This document shows positions 8,267 to 15,554 of a stretch of 23,502 bases of DNA, in pieces. Source of the stretch: Promethearchaeota archaeon (GTDB lineage: Archaea; Asgardarchaeota; Lokiarchaeia; Sigynarchaeales; SOKP01); contig WJKD01000390.1 of NCBI GenBank assembly GCA_014729315.1, positions 1 through 23,502 of the forward strand. The letters are read 5' to 3'. The notes under the pieces were generated by a model. That model ran no database searches and was not told the DNA's origin. It worked only from the letters and a program-made list of their open reading frames with translations. The translations under genes were made by a program, and so were the position numbers. Each line of letters begins with the position of its first letter. Position 1 is the stretch's first letter.

Positions 8267-8749
8267 ATGAGAATAAGTGATTATATGAAAAATAACAATT
8301 CAATTAACATTTTTAAATTTGAATACATAATTCCATCAATAAGTATATTATGGGGATTATTCCTTTTATTTTCCAATTTCTCGAACATATTTTATATTTT
8401 TGGAGACGACAATCAAATTATAATTTTTATCGGTTCGGTGTTAGCTGCTCTTGTCAGTATTTCAATTTTAATGAGACCAAATAAAGCAAAAATATTAAGG
8501 TTTATCGCAGGAGCTTTTAACTTTATTGGCGGTTTATTATTACTCCTCCTTGACATCCTGATTTTAAAAGGATCGTTGATTCTACTAATAGGCGCCTTTT
8601 ATCTTGGGAGTATCATCGCTTTATTCTTTAAAAGGGATATATTTTCGGGATCAAGCGGTTTATCAGCGCGAGGATCGACTCCAGAACCAACACCTGAACC
8701 AGGTCCGGGCCCTAGACCTGAGCCAGAACCGGGACCAGAACCTATTTAA
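8267..8749 (+). CDS. Small four-helix membrane protein with Pro-Glu-Gly-rich tail
   Basis: Hypothetical integral membrane protein of 160 residues. Four hydrophobic segments are visible (about 22-45, 50-68, 82-100 and 103-122), followed by a short basic/polar stretch and a 22-residue tail made almost only of Pro, Glu and Gly in PEP/PGP steps. The tail-coding DNA is much more GC-rich than the rest of the gene. With four helices and basic residues after the last one, the tail is probably cytosolic. It may be a rigid spacer or a binding site for a proline-recognising domain; that is inference. The ATG at 8267 follows a TATA-like run near 8243-8256; a second Met is at residue 7. No family recognised. 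Confidence 0.75.
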   Translation: MRISDYMKNNNSINIFKFEYIIPSISILWGLFLLFSNFSNIFYIFGDDNQIIIFIGSVLAALVSISILMRPNKAKILRFIAGAFNFIGGLLLLLLDILILKGSLILLIGAFYLGSIIALFFKRDIFSGSSGLSARGSTPEPTPEPGPGPRPEPEPGPEPI

Positions 8750-8856
8750 GGATAGTTTGTAGTATTTATAATACTAAACCTTGAATTTATTAAGCGAAGA
8801 AAAGAAAAGAATTATTAAAAGTCTTAATTGAAGCTATATTCGGATCTCAGAAAGAA

Positions 8857-9489
8857 ATGAAAAGTCAATTTAAAATACTTTCCAGCACGTTATTTGGTAT
8901 TTTAGGGATTTTCGTGTCCATTATTTCAATTTTCTTGTCGATTTTTCTATATAATCAAGTAGAATCGTTTAGTTTTTTTACTCATTATATAAGCGATTTA
9001 GGGGACGGTCCTAACCACTCAAATATCATTTTCAATCTTGGTGCAATAATTACAGGTATTCTTTTTGTCAATTACTTTATTTTTTCCTGGATTATAGCAA
9101 TTAAATTCACACATAAGAACCAAAGAATGAATTTTATCCTCGTTTTAGGGTTTATCACCTCCTTAGGCTACATTCTTGTCGGAATCTTTACCAAAGAAAA
9201 AGCCCGACTCTTGCATAATATTGGCTCTGTTTTTTATTTTATTGGATTGAGCGCTTTAAGCTTTTACGCAGGATTCTGGGAATTCCAGAAAGATAATCCT
9301 AATCGAGTATATGGGTTAGTCTCCTTATTAATTCCGCTATTTCCTGCTCTTTATGGTATTTTTTTCTTGGCTAAATCAATAGTTCCGCAATTCGAAAGCG
9401 TAACGATTTTCATTGAATGGATAGGTTATTTTGCCTTTAAAGGCTGGTTTTCTCTGTTTATAGGTTATTTTTATTTTCGAAAAAAATAG
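8857..9489 (+). CDS. DUF998-like six-helix membrane protein
   Basis: Integral membrane protein of 210 residues with about six hydrophobic helices. The segment after the first helix (HYISDLGDGPNHSNIIFNLG, ~43-62) matches the pattern I know from DUF998-type proteins, in which an ISDLG...NxxIFN motif follows helix 1. The later helices contain Lys/Arg-rich loops (KEKAR) compatible with the usual inside-positive topology. The family has no established biochemical function. It is encoded 107 bases downstream of the Pro-rich-tail membrane protein on the same strand. The ATG at 8857 is used; the first hydrophobic helix starts within ten residues. Confidence 0.8.
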   Translation: MKSQFKILSSTLFGILGIFVSIISIFLSIFLYNQVESFSFFTHYISDLGDGPNHSNIIFNLGAIITGILFVNYFIFSWIIAIKFTHKNQRMNFILVLGFITSLGYILVGIFTKEKARLLHNIGSVFYFIGLSALSFYAGFWEFQKDNPNRVYGLVSLLIPLFPALYGIFFLAKSIVPQFESVTIFIEWIGYFAFKGWFSLFIGYFYFRKK

Positions 9490-9490
9490 A

Positions 9491-9682
9491 TTAATTTGTT
9501 AAAAGTTCTCTTTGAAGTAATGTAAAAAGTATCTTCTTCATAGAGTTTTTTAATTTTACGATATAGGTAAAAGGGCTCAATAACTTAATTTTAATCAATT
9601 TTTTTACAAAAATTATAAAATTCTTCCCATGATTTTCCCATAGAAATCCGTAAAGCGTAAAGAATAAATACTCGTCCATCAT
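9491..9682 (-). CDS. Doubtful small ORF (63 residues)
   Basis: An ATG-initiated frame, convergent with the DUF998-like gene and not overlapping any other gene. The peptide is Lys/Leu/Phe/Ile-rich, as expected for random translation of AT-rich DNA, and has no recognisable motif. A TATA-like TTTATAAAT lies about 20 bases upstream of the ATG on this strand, the only point in its favour. It is more likely non-coding than coding. Confidence 0.18.
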   Translation of the reverse strand: MMDEYLFFTLYGFLWENHGKNFIIFVKKLIKIKLLSPFTYIVKLKNSMKKILFTLLQRELLTN

Positions 9683-9878
9683 AAAACAATTATAATTTAT
9701 AAAGAATAGTAATTTATATTTAAATTAACATCTCATAATTAAACATCACACACTAAGGAAAAATGACTGGTACTTACTAACCTTATTTTGAAATTCTTTC
9801 AAAACAATAGGTTGACAATCAATCTAATACTTTGCCTTAACCTATGTATGAAGTTAATTAATAATTATATTCTAATAA

Positions 9879-9889
9879 TTTAAAATAAA
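9879..9889 (+). promoter_or_regulatory. TATA-like box of the tfb gene
   Basis: The segment reads TTTAAAATAAA and begins 27 bases before the ATG at 9906, consistent with a leaderless archaeal transcript. Confidence 0.4.
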
Positions 9890-9905
9890 AAACAAAAAAA
9901 AGTGA

Positions 9906-10841
9906 ATGAAAAAAATGGTAAATCCTTACACACGAAGAGGTAATCCCAAAAACGAAGATAACCTCATGGAATACGACGAGGGAAGTTGCTGCGACGATCC
10001 TTGCGTAAAATACACCGATGGGGACGCAGTTTGTTTAAACTGTGGTATGGTAGTTGGAAAAGCGCTCGTAGGTAACGAGAAGCGAGCTTATACTATAGAG
10101 GAGATAAACGAAAGAAAGCACACCGCACCTCGATGGAGAGAGTTCGGTCCTCGAACTTTAATTACGAATGCACGGAAGGATTCAAAAGGTCAAACTATGG
10201 ATCCTAAAGGAAAAACTTTGTTTACACGACTTTCGAAAATTCAAAACTCGCTAATCTCGAGTATTGAACGAAATCTCTGGGAAGCTAAACCGAAATTAAA
10301 CCTTACCACGTCTAAGATGAACATTCCTGAACATATCAAGGAAACTGCGTGGAGAATATACACTGAAGTTGCGAAGAAAAAGTTAACGATGGGTCGCTCT
10401 ATTGATGGTTTTATTGCTGCTTCTCTTTACGCTGCGATAAGAATCCATGAATTTCCTCGGTTATTAGAGGATGTATGCGACGCTTCGCTCACGCCCCGAC
10501 ATACGGTTATTAGATCTCTTGGATTAGTCATAAAGGAAATTTTACCTGAAATGAAGTTAAAATATCGACCCATTACAATCGATCAATTAGTCTTCATGTT
10601 TGGTAATAATTTGGAATTTCCGATGGATGTTCAAAAGAGAGCTTTGAACTTTATCTCGAAGGCACGCGCTAAGGGCTTATCCTGTATTGGAAAAGACCCT
10701 AAAGGAATCGCAGCCTCAGCGCTTTACATTGCCGCAAAGAATTCTGATGTCCGTAAGACGCAGGCAGAGATTTCGGATGTTGCGCGAATTACAGAGGTCA
10801 CGCTTCGTAGTCGTGTAAAAGATATAAAAAAGAGATTATAA
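9906..10841 (+). CDS. tfb: Transcription initiation factor B (TFB) paralogue
   Basis: Archaeal TFIIB homologue of 311 residues that bridges TBP-bound promoter DNA and RNA polymerase. Order: N-terminal zinc ribbon region (28-47), B-reader/finger-like segment (~80-95, PRWREFGPRTLI), then two cyclin-fold repeats (~115-205 and ~215-308) that bind TBP and the BRE; the second ends in a helix-turn-helix-like segment (TQAEISDVARITEVTLRSRV). The ribbon is odd: cysteines occur as C28-C29 and C33, then C43-x2-C46, instead of the usual CxxC...CxxC with about 15 residues between pairs. The ribbon may therefore bind zinc differently. Asgard archaea commonly carry several TFBs, so this may be a specialised paralogue. 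The ATG at 9906 is used; an alternative ATG lies three codons downstream. Confidence 0.93.
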   Translation: MKKMVNPYTRRGNPKNEDNLMEYDEGSCCDDPCVKYTDGDAVCLNCGMVVGKALVGNEKRAYTIEEINERKHTAPRWREFGPRTLITNARKDSKGQTMDPKGKTLFTRLSKIQNSLISSIERNLWEAKPKLNLTTSKMNIPEHIKETAWRIYTEVAKKKLTMGRSIDGFIAASLYAAIRIHEFPRLLEDVCDASLTPRHTVIRSLGLVIKEILPEMKLKYRPITIDQLVFMFGNNLEFPMDVQKRALNFISKARAKGLSCIGKDPKGIAASALYIAAKNSDVRKTQAEISDVARITEVTLRSRVKDIKKRL

Positions 10842-10851
10842 TTTTTTTTTT
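10842..10851 (+). terminator. Poly-T terminator after tfb
   Basis: Ten consecutive T residues immediately follow the TAA of tfb on the coding strand. Archaeal RNA polymerase terminates at such tracts without a hairpin. The convergent MFS gene ends 34 bases downstream. Confidence 0.5.
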
Positions 10852-10884
10852 ACTTGTTTATTCTTTATTTGTTTATTTAGTTAA

Positions 10885-12168
10885 TTACTTCAGCAGATTT
10901 TCTTCTTCTATTGATTTTAGTTCTTTTCCCTTTGTTTCGGGTAGAAACCACGGAAGAACTAACAACGGTATGCAAACATAAAAAGCTGTACTCATTGCAA
11001 CACCCACTGCAAAAGCGGGACTAAATCCGGCAGAAAGGATTAAGAAATCGGAGTAGATACCAATAAACAACCCGCTTAACGCAAATCCTCTGGCAAAACT
11101 ATAGATTGTCGAAGCTGTGGACGCTCGTTCGCTAGTTGAGAATAGTTCAGTGAGCCATACGCCTTGAACTCCTGCGTTCCCTTGACCGAGTCCGAACAAA
11201 ATGTAAGCAATGATTATTCCTTGCAACGAATCCGTGTAGACAGAATAAATGAACACGCTCAACGAAACGAATTGTATGATAGTGGCAATAAAAAAGGCGA
11301 GTTTTCTTCCGATATAGTCCGACAAAGCGCCAAAAGAGATAATTGAGATTGTTCCGCACATGCCTACTAACAAAACCATCAACCTTCCTAAAGCTTCGCT
11401 CCCCAATAATGTAAAATAATAAGGTCCAAAATCAACCAGATGATGGTAAATCAACTGAGACATCCAGAGCATTATTGCTGAAACGACCAAGAAGTAGATT
11501 TGTTCCTTTTTTTTAAATACATTTAAAATCGGGACTTTTCTAATCTGTCTTCCTTGCTCTTCTACGGTCTTTTTATATTCGACCATGATTTCAGTTTCTC
11601 TCATTTTGATTTGAAACAAGATCAGAAGCGGTATTGGGAATAGCGAAAATAAAAAGCAATATCTCCAAGATCCGTAAGGTAAGCTTAAAGGTAGAATAAC
11701 ACTTGCTACAACGGTTGATATCACAAAACCAACGACGAACGTGCTATGTAGCACACCTCCAGCTAAGCCCCTTCTCTTCGGTTTTTTACCCCACACTTCC
11801 GCGATTAAGGTATATCCAACTCCCCAGCTTACTCCCATCCCCGAAAATATTCTGGTGAAGAACAGAAACCAGAAATTCGGAGAAAATGCAGATAACGTCG
11901 TTATGATTGAATCCCAGAGTACGGAGAAGATTAATGCGGGCTTCCTTCCTATCCTGTCGGCAAGAGAGCCAAACACTAATGCACCGATAAAAGTTGCGAT
12001 AAATTGCCCAGAGAATAGCAATCCAATTTCGAAATTTCCAACCCCAAATTCTTCTACTATTTTTGGGGCAATTAGGGAAATGATCGTCAGATTAAAAGCG
12101 TCGTGAATCCAGCCCACGCATGCGGCTGCAAATACTAAAACTTTGGACGAAGATTCTTTCGATTCCAT
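10885..12168 (-). CDS. MFS transporter, organic-acid/sugar-type
   Basis: Major facilitator superfamily permease of 427 residues with twelve predicted helices in two halves joined by a charged cytosolic loop (~190-215). The signature loop between helices 2 and 3 is present (GSLADRIGRK, D71-R75) and repeated as SDYIGRK in the second half. The C-terminus carries the PETKGKEL motif typical of the sugar/aromatic-acid:H+ symporter branches. The substrate cannot be read from sequence. The gene is divergent from a UroD-type methyltransferase gene with 169 bases between them, so import of the methylated substrate (or export of a demethylated product) of that pathway is a reasonable inference. The ATG at 12168 gives a short cytosolic leader before helix 1. 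Confidence 0.9.
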   Translation of the reverse strand: MESKESSSKVLVFAAACVGWIHDAFNLTIISLIAPKIVEEFGVGNFEIGLLFSGQFIATFIGALVFGSLADRIGRKPALIFSVLWDSIITTLSAFSPNFWFLFFTRIFSGMGVSWGVGYTLIAEVWGKKPKRRGLAGGVLHSTFVVGFVISTVVASVILPLSLPYGSWRYCFLFSLFPIPLLILFQIKMRETEIMVEYKKTVEEQGRQIRKVPILNVFKKKEQIYFLVVSAIMLWMSQLIYHHLVDFGPYYFTLLGSEALGRLMVLLVGMCGTISIISFGALSDYIGRKLAFFIATIIQFVSLSVFIYSVYTDSLQGIIIAYILFGLGQGNAGVQGVWLTELFSTSERASTASTIYSFARGFALSGLFIGIYSDFLILSAGFSPAFAVGVAMSTAFYVCIPLLVLPWFLPETKGKELKSIEEENLLK

Positions 12169-12337
12169 ATCTCACACAAATGTATAATTTTTAGTAACAT
12201 AGTATATTTCTTAATAAAAAATCGTTCCGAGAATATATAAGAATTAATTTTTCGTGGATAGATTCCTCTCCATCGCAGTAAAAATGTATAAAAAAAAGTT
12301 CATAATGTTTTAAATCGAAATCCTCTTTTATTTAGTT
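12169..12337. promoter_or_regulatory. Divergent promoter region, MFS transporter / methyltransferase 1
   Basis: This 169-base intergenic region drives two divergent genes. On the plus strand TTTTAAAT at 12308-12315 lies about 25-30 bases before the ATG at 12338, and a stronger TATA (ATATATAA) lies at 12233-12240. On the minus strand AAATTATACA (12181-12190) lies about 20 bases before the MFS start. I see no palindrome like those near the corrinoid and regulator genes. Confidence 0.4.
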
Positions 12338-13492
12338 ATGAATAGTTTTGAGCGAATGTGGGCTGCCTTAAACCACGAAAAGGTGGATAGAGTGCCTATT
12401 CATACTATCAATATCGACGGGAATGTTGCTGATAAGATCTTAGGTGCTCCAGAAAGAAGCGCTTACGATGTATTCGACGATTTATCGGCTCAATATCCAG
12501 ACGACTGGATTGATAAAATTAACAACATTCTTAATGATATTGAAGTAGGAGTCTTCGCAAAATGCGTACGAGCGGGATACGAGATAGGATTTGACGCTGT
12601 CGGGATACAGTATATTCCATTTATCTTCGAAAGCATTGAAGAGATGACTGATATTTTTGGGAAAAGACATAAAGTGCGTAATATTGACGGAAATCCTTAT
12701 CCGGATTATTATGGAGGATATATTAAAGATCGAGAAGCCTGGGAATCCTATCCTAAACCAGATATGAAAGAAATATATAAAAAAGCAAAAAAATTTTATA
12801 AAGGAGTGCAGAGAAAATGTCGCGATATTAAAGACGACATTTGTATTGTTGCGCAGAACGCGTTAACCAGCGTATTTCCCCCCGTCTGGCAGGGTATGGG
12901 CATGGCTCAATTTGCCCGAGCATTAAAGAACGACCCTAAGCTTATTGAGGAACGATTCAGATTTACAACAGATTATACTTTAGCTTCTTTTAAGGCGTAT
13001 CACGATTGCGGAGCAAAAATCTTTTTAGAAGGAGGAGATATAGCACACTCTGGTGGCCCCATGATTAATCCTAAATATTTCGACAAATATCTTTTACCTC
13101 GATACCAAGAGGTAGCCGATGCCATCCACGAGTGGGGTGGAAAATACATTCTCCACACCGACGGGGATATAACGAGCTTGTTAGATTTTATCGTTGAGTC
13201 TCGTTTTGACGGACTTCAATGCCTTGAACCGCCTTTAGTAGATCTTGAATTAGTAAAGAACAAAGTCGGAGATAAAATATGTCTTTCTGGAAATATTGAC
13301 ACAAGGCATGTGCTCGTCAAAGCCTCAAAAGAAGAAGTTCACGACGCAGTAAAAGATGTTATTAAGATTCTGGCACCCGGCGGAGGATTTATGCTTTCAC
13401 CCGCAAATTTTCACCCTGAAATCTCAGTAAAGCGTTTGAAATGGATGATAGAAGCTGGAAAAGAATATGGGACTTATCCTATAGACCTTTGA
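12338..13492 (+). CDS. UroD/MtaA-type methyltransferase 1
   Basis: Cytosolic protein of 384 residues of the uroporphyrinogen-decarboxylase/methyltransferase superfamily (TIM barrel). The N-terminus has the family's short R-V-P motif after the first helix (EKVDRVPIH). Near the C-terminus lies YILHTDGDI (H273-T-D275-G-D277), then LQCLEPP and GNIDTRHVL, and the final LAPGGGFMLSPANFHPE. True heme-pathway UroD is unlikely because no tetrapyrrole genes are near, whereas a corrinoid protein and a second UroD-like gene follow. Relatives such as MtaA, MtbA and CmuA move methyl groups to or from corrinoid. Classical members bind zinc through H-x-C...C; both Cys are absent here (D275, and no Cys in the C-terminal loop; H359 is nearby). 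Likely methyltransferase I for an unknown methylated substrate. TATA-like box at 12308. Confidence 0.88.
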   Translation: MNSFERMWAALNHEKVDRVPIHTINIDGNVADKILGAPERSAYDVFDDLSAQYPDDWIDKINNILNDIEVGVFAKCVRAGYEIGFDAVGIQYIPFIFESIEEMTDIFGKRHKVRNIDGNPYPDYYGGYIKDREAWESYPKPDMKEIYKKAKKFYKGVQRKCRDIKDDICIVAQNALTSVFPPVWQGMGMAQFARALKNDPKLIEERFRFTTDYTLASFKAYHDCGAKIFLEGGDIAHSGGPMINPKYFDKYLLPRYQEVADAIHEWGGKYILHTDGDITSLLDFIVESRFDGLQCLEPPLVDLELVKNKVGDKICLSGNIDTRHVLVKASKEEVHDAVKDVIKILAPGGGFMLSPANFHPEISVKRLKWMIEAGKEYGTYPIDL

Positions 13493-13721
13493 GTTTAAAT
13501 TATATATTTTTCATTCTTTTTTTAAAATTACACTGATATAATTCTCGAAAATTTATATTTTTTTTAATTTTAGGCAAATCATATCAATCTTCGTCTCTCT
13601 AACTTTTAGATCTCATTATAAAAAACAAAGTTAGAATTCTAACATTAGAAAAAAAGCATTTAAATAAAATGTATGACTTTCAAAAAATAAAAAATTGACT
13701 ATATAATCAAAGGTAATAAAA
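13493..13721. promoter_or_regulatory. Promoter region of the corrinoid protein gene
   Basis: This 229-base spacer begins with T-rich runs (13507-13523) that may end the upstream transcript. It then holds a 14-bp palindrome (listed separately), a TATA-like ATTTAAATAA at 13658-13667 and a weak ribosome-binding site AAAGGT about eight bases before the ATG at 13722. The corrinoid gene therefore probably has its own promoter rather than relying on read-through from methyltransferase 1. Confidence 0.45.
13630..13643. promoter_or_regulatory. 14-bp perfect palindrome, candidate operator
   Basis: GTTAGAATTCTAAC equals its reverse complement and lies about 15 bases upstream of the TATA-like box of the corrinoid gene. 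Further CTAAC/TTAG copies flank it (near 13599 and 13640-13648). The half-site TTAGA/TCTAA also occurs in the palindrome before the ArsR-type regulator gene at 16330-16349, making that regulator the candidate ligand. Confidence 0.5.
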
Positions 13722-14354
13722 ATGAATTTCGAAACCTTAACGGAATTGATTATCGAATTAGAGGTAGACGATATCGCCGATGCTGTGAAGGAAGCCTTGG
13801 ATGAGAATAAAGATCCATACGATATTTTAAACGCATTGACGAAAGGAATGGACGAAGTGGGAAGAAGATACGAGGAAAAGGAATATTATTTAACGGAATT
13901 AGTTTTAGCAGGTGAAACGATGAAAGAAGCGTTTAAATTATTAAAACCCGCCTTAGCAGCAGCAGATAAATCCCAAAGCAAAACAAAGATTATACTTGCT
14001 ACAGTAAAAGGAGATAATCACGACATTGGCAAAAATATCCTTGGTTCGCTACTTTTAAGTTCGGGGTTTGAAGTTATTGATTTAGGTATGGATGTAAACG
14101 AAACAACTATCGTAGAAAAAGTAAAAGAAAACGACGCAAGCATAGTGGCATTGAGTTCCCTTTTGACCATGACCGTCGAGGAAATTAAAAAGGTTCACGA
14201 AGCTTTGTTAGAAGCGGGGCTCAGAGATAAAGTTAAACTAATTGTTGGCGGTGCTCCCTTGAACATGGATCTTGCTAAAAAACTAGGAGCAGACGATTTT
14301 GCCGACGACGCTGTTGATGGCGTAAAACATATTAAAAAATTAGCTGAAGTTTAA
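13722..14354 (+). CDS. Methyltransferase corrinoid protein, MtbC/MtaC-like
   Basis: Vitamin-B12-binding methyl carrier of 210 residues, the usual length for MtaC/MtbC/MttC. Residues 1-85 form the four-helix cap (B12-binding-2 type, with ELVLAGETMKEAF). Residues 88-208 form the Rossmann-like cobalamin domain with the signature D98-x-H100-x-x-G103 (GDNHDIGKN; His100 would be the lower axial cobalt ligand), the S-x-L motif (ALSSLLTMT, ~143-151) and VGGAPLN (~175). In this family the Co(I) form accepts a methyl group from substrate via methyltransferase I and hands it to a second methyltransferase. It lies between two UroD-type methyltransferase genes, 40 bases before the second. No corrinoid-reactivating ferredoxin (RamA/RACo type) gene is in the window. 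Confidence 0.96.
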   Translation: MNFETLTELIIELEVDDIADAVKEALDENKDPYDILNALTKGMDEVGRRYEEKEYYLTELVLAGETMKEAFKLLKPALAAADKSQSKTKIILATVKGDNHDIGKNILGSLLLSSGFEVIDLGMDVNETTIVEKVKENDASIVALSSLLTMTVEEIKKVHEALLEAGLRDKVKLIVGGAPLNMDLAKKLGADDFADDAVDGVKHIKKLAEV

Positions 14355-14394
14355 CCCCTTTTTTTATTTAATTAAAATAAAGAAAGATATAATC

Positions 14395-15543
14395 ATGAAT
14401 GCAGAAAAAAGAGTTCTCAAGACTATAGAAGGGCGAGAACCAGACAGAGTACCCTCTTTTGAATCACTTATCACAAATAATTCTCTTTTTAAGCATTATC
14501 AAATTCCAATAAAAAATGTCGAGATTCCCAAACTTCCTTCAAAAATGTTGATGAGGATTGTGGAAAATGCTAAACTATTCAAAGAAAATTATAAAAATAA
14601 TTACACTTTATATCAGAAGATCGGTATCGACATAGTTCCAATAGTAACAACATTTTATCCATATTTATCGTTAGATAAGAATAAATATGTCGACGAGTAT
14701 GGCAGAATATTACAACAAGAATATTATACTAAAGATAAAACGGCTGTAGAAGGTTATATCGGAGGATACTTTAAAAGTTTTGAAGATTATGAAAGTTGGG
14801 AACGCCCAGATCCTGCTTGGGAAGCAAGGATTAATCATTACGATGTAGCAAAGGAAGTTCAAAGAGAATTAAATGACCAGATATTTTGTATTCCCGGAAC
14901 TGGTGCCTTGATGGAAGTTTCATGGGAAAGTTTTGGTTTAGAAACGTTTTCTAAAATCTTAGCAAAGACAAAACAAGCAAAAAAAATTTTTGACGATAAT
15001 GGGCGTTTTACTCTCGAATTTGTAAAAATATTTTCTGAAATAGGAGCGAATTTAATAATACTTTACGACGATATGGGTTATAAAAATGGTCTCTTTATGA
15101 GCCCTCGAAATTACCAAAAATATGTCTTCCCGTGGTATAAAAGAATTTGCGATGCCGCACACAAAAACGACTGCAAAATATTATTGCACTCAGATGGAGA
15201 TCTTTTTGATATTTTTGAAGATATAATAAATTGCGGTGTTGATGCAATACATCCTATAGAACCTACAACCGCCAATCCCGATTATGATATTTTTAAACTG
15301 GGAAAAAAGTATCAAGACAAAATAACATTTATTGGAAATGTTTCGCCGATGATGCTCGCTAGTGCTGAAGTCGAGGAAATTAAACACTATGCTACCAGAT
15401 TAATCAAAGAGCTAGCACCTGGGGGGCGCTATATATTTGGAAGCGGTCATTCCATTAATCCAGCAGTCACACTGAATAGATTTGAAGCAATGTATGATGT
15501 CAAGAGAAAATACGGGAGCTATCCAATCAATATTCCAAAATAA
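14395..15543 (+). CDS. UroD/MtaA-type methyltransferase 2
   Basis: Second UroD-superfamily protein, 382 residues, encoded 40 bases after the corrinoid gene and probably in the same transcript. The N-terminus has GREPDRVPSFE; the C-terminal half has ILLHSDGDL (H265-S-D267-G-D269), GVDAIHPIEP, FIGNVSP and a final LAPGGRYIFGSGHSINP with H352. The H-S-D-G-D plus late His pattern replaces the H-x-C...C zinc ligands of MtaA/CmuA, so the metal site, if any, is probably His/Asp-based. It is only moderately similar by eye to methyltransferase 1, so the two may take different substrates, or one may act as methyltransferase I and the other as the corrinoid-to-pterin/thiol enzyme. The ORF starts with ATG after AAGAAAGAT. 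Confidence 0.88.
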   Translation: MNAEKRVLKTIEGREPDRVPSFESLITNNSLFKHYQIPIKNVEIPKLPSKMLMRIVENAKLFKENYKNNYTLYQKIGIDIVPIVTTFYPYLSLDKNKYVDEYGRILQQEYYTKDKTAVEGYIGGYFKSFEDYESWERPDPAWEARINHYDVAKEVQRELNDQIFCIPGTGALMEVSWESFGLETFSKILAKTKQAKKIFDDNGRFTLEFVKIFSEIGANLIILYDDMGYKNGLFMSPRNYQKYVFPWYKRICDAAHKNDCKILLHSDGDLFDIFEDIINCGVDAIHPIEPTTANPDYDIFKLGKKYQDKITFIGNVSPMMLASAEVEEIKHYATRLIKELAPGGRYIFGSGHSINPAVTLNRFEAMYDVKRKYGSYPINIPK

Positions 15544-15554
15544 ATGAGTTGGAT

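Larger units (their letters stand above)
9490..9905. other. Gene-poor AT-rich interval before tfb
   Basis: This 416-base interval lies between the DUF998-like gene and tfb. It contains one weak minus-strand frame (9491-9682, listed separately), runs of A and T, and the TATA-like box of tfb at its end. No RNA gene, repeat array or strong hairpin was seen. Confidence 0.5.

Noticed and set aside
7606..10841. An operon of GTPase, membrane proteins and tfb
   Set aside because: Gaps of 107-416 bases with separate TATA-like elements make independent transcripts more likely.
11741..12106. Plus-strand 121-residue ORF
   Set aside because: Antisense to the well-supported MFS transporter; composition and lack of motifs mark it as a shadow.
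12338..13492. Heme-pathway uroporphyrinogen decarboxylase (hemE)
   Set aside because: Adjacent corrinoid protein and second UroD-like gene, absence of any tetrapyrrole genes and the H-T-D-G-D motif fit the methyltransferase branch, not HemE.
13507..13523. Strong terminator after methyltransferase 1
   Set aside because: T-rich runs exist but are interrupted and common in AT-rich spacers here, so I describe them only as part of the intergenic region.
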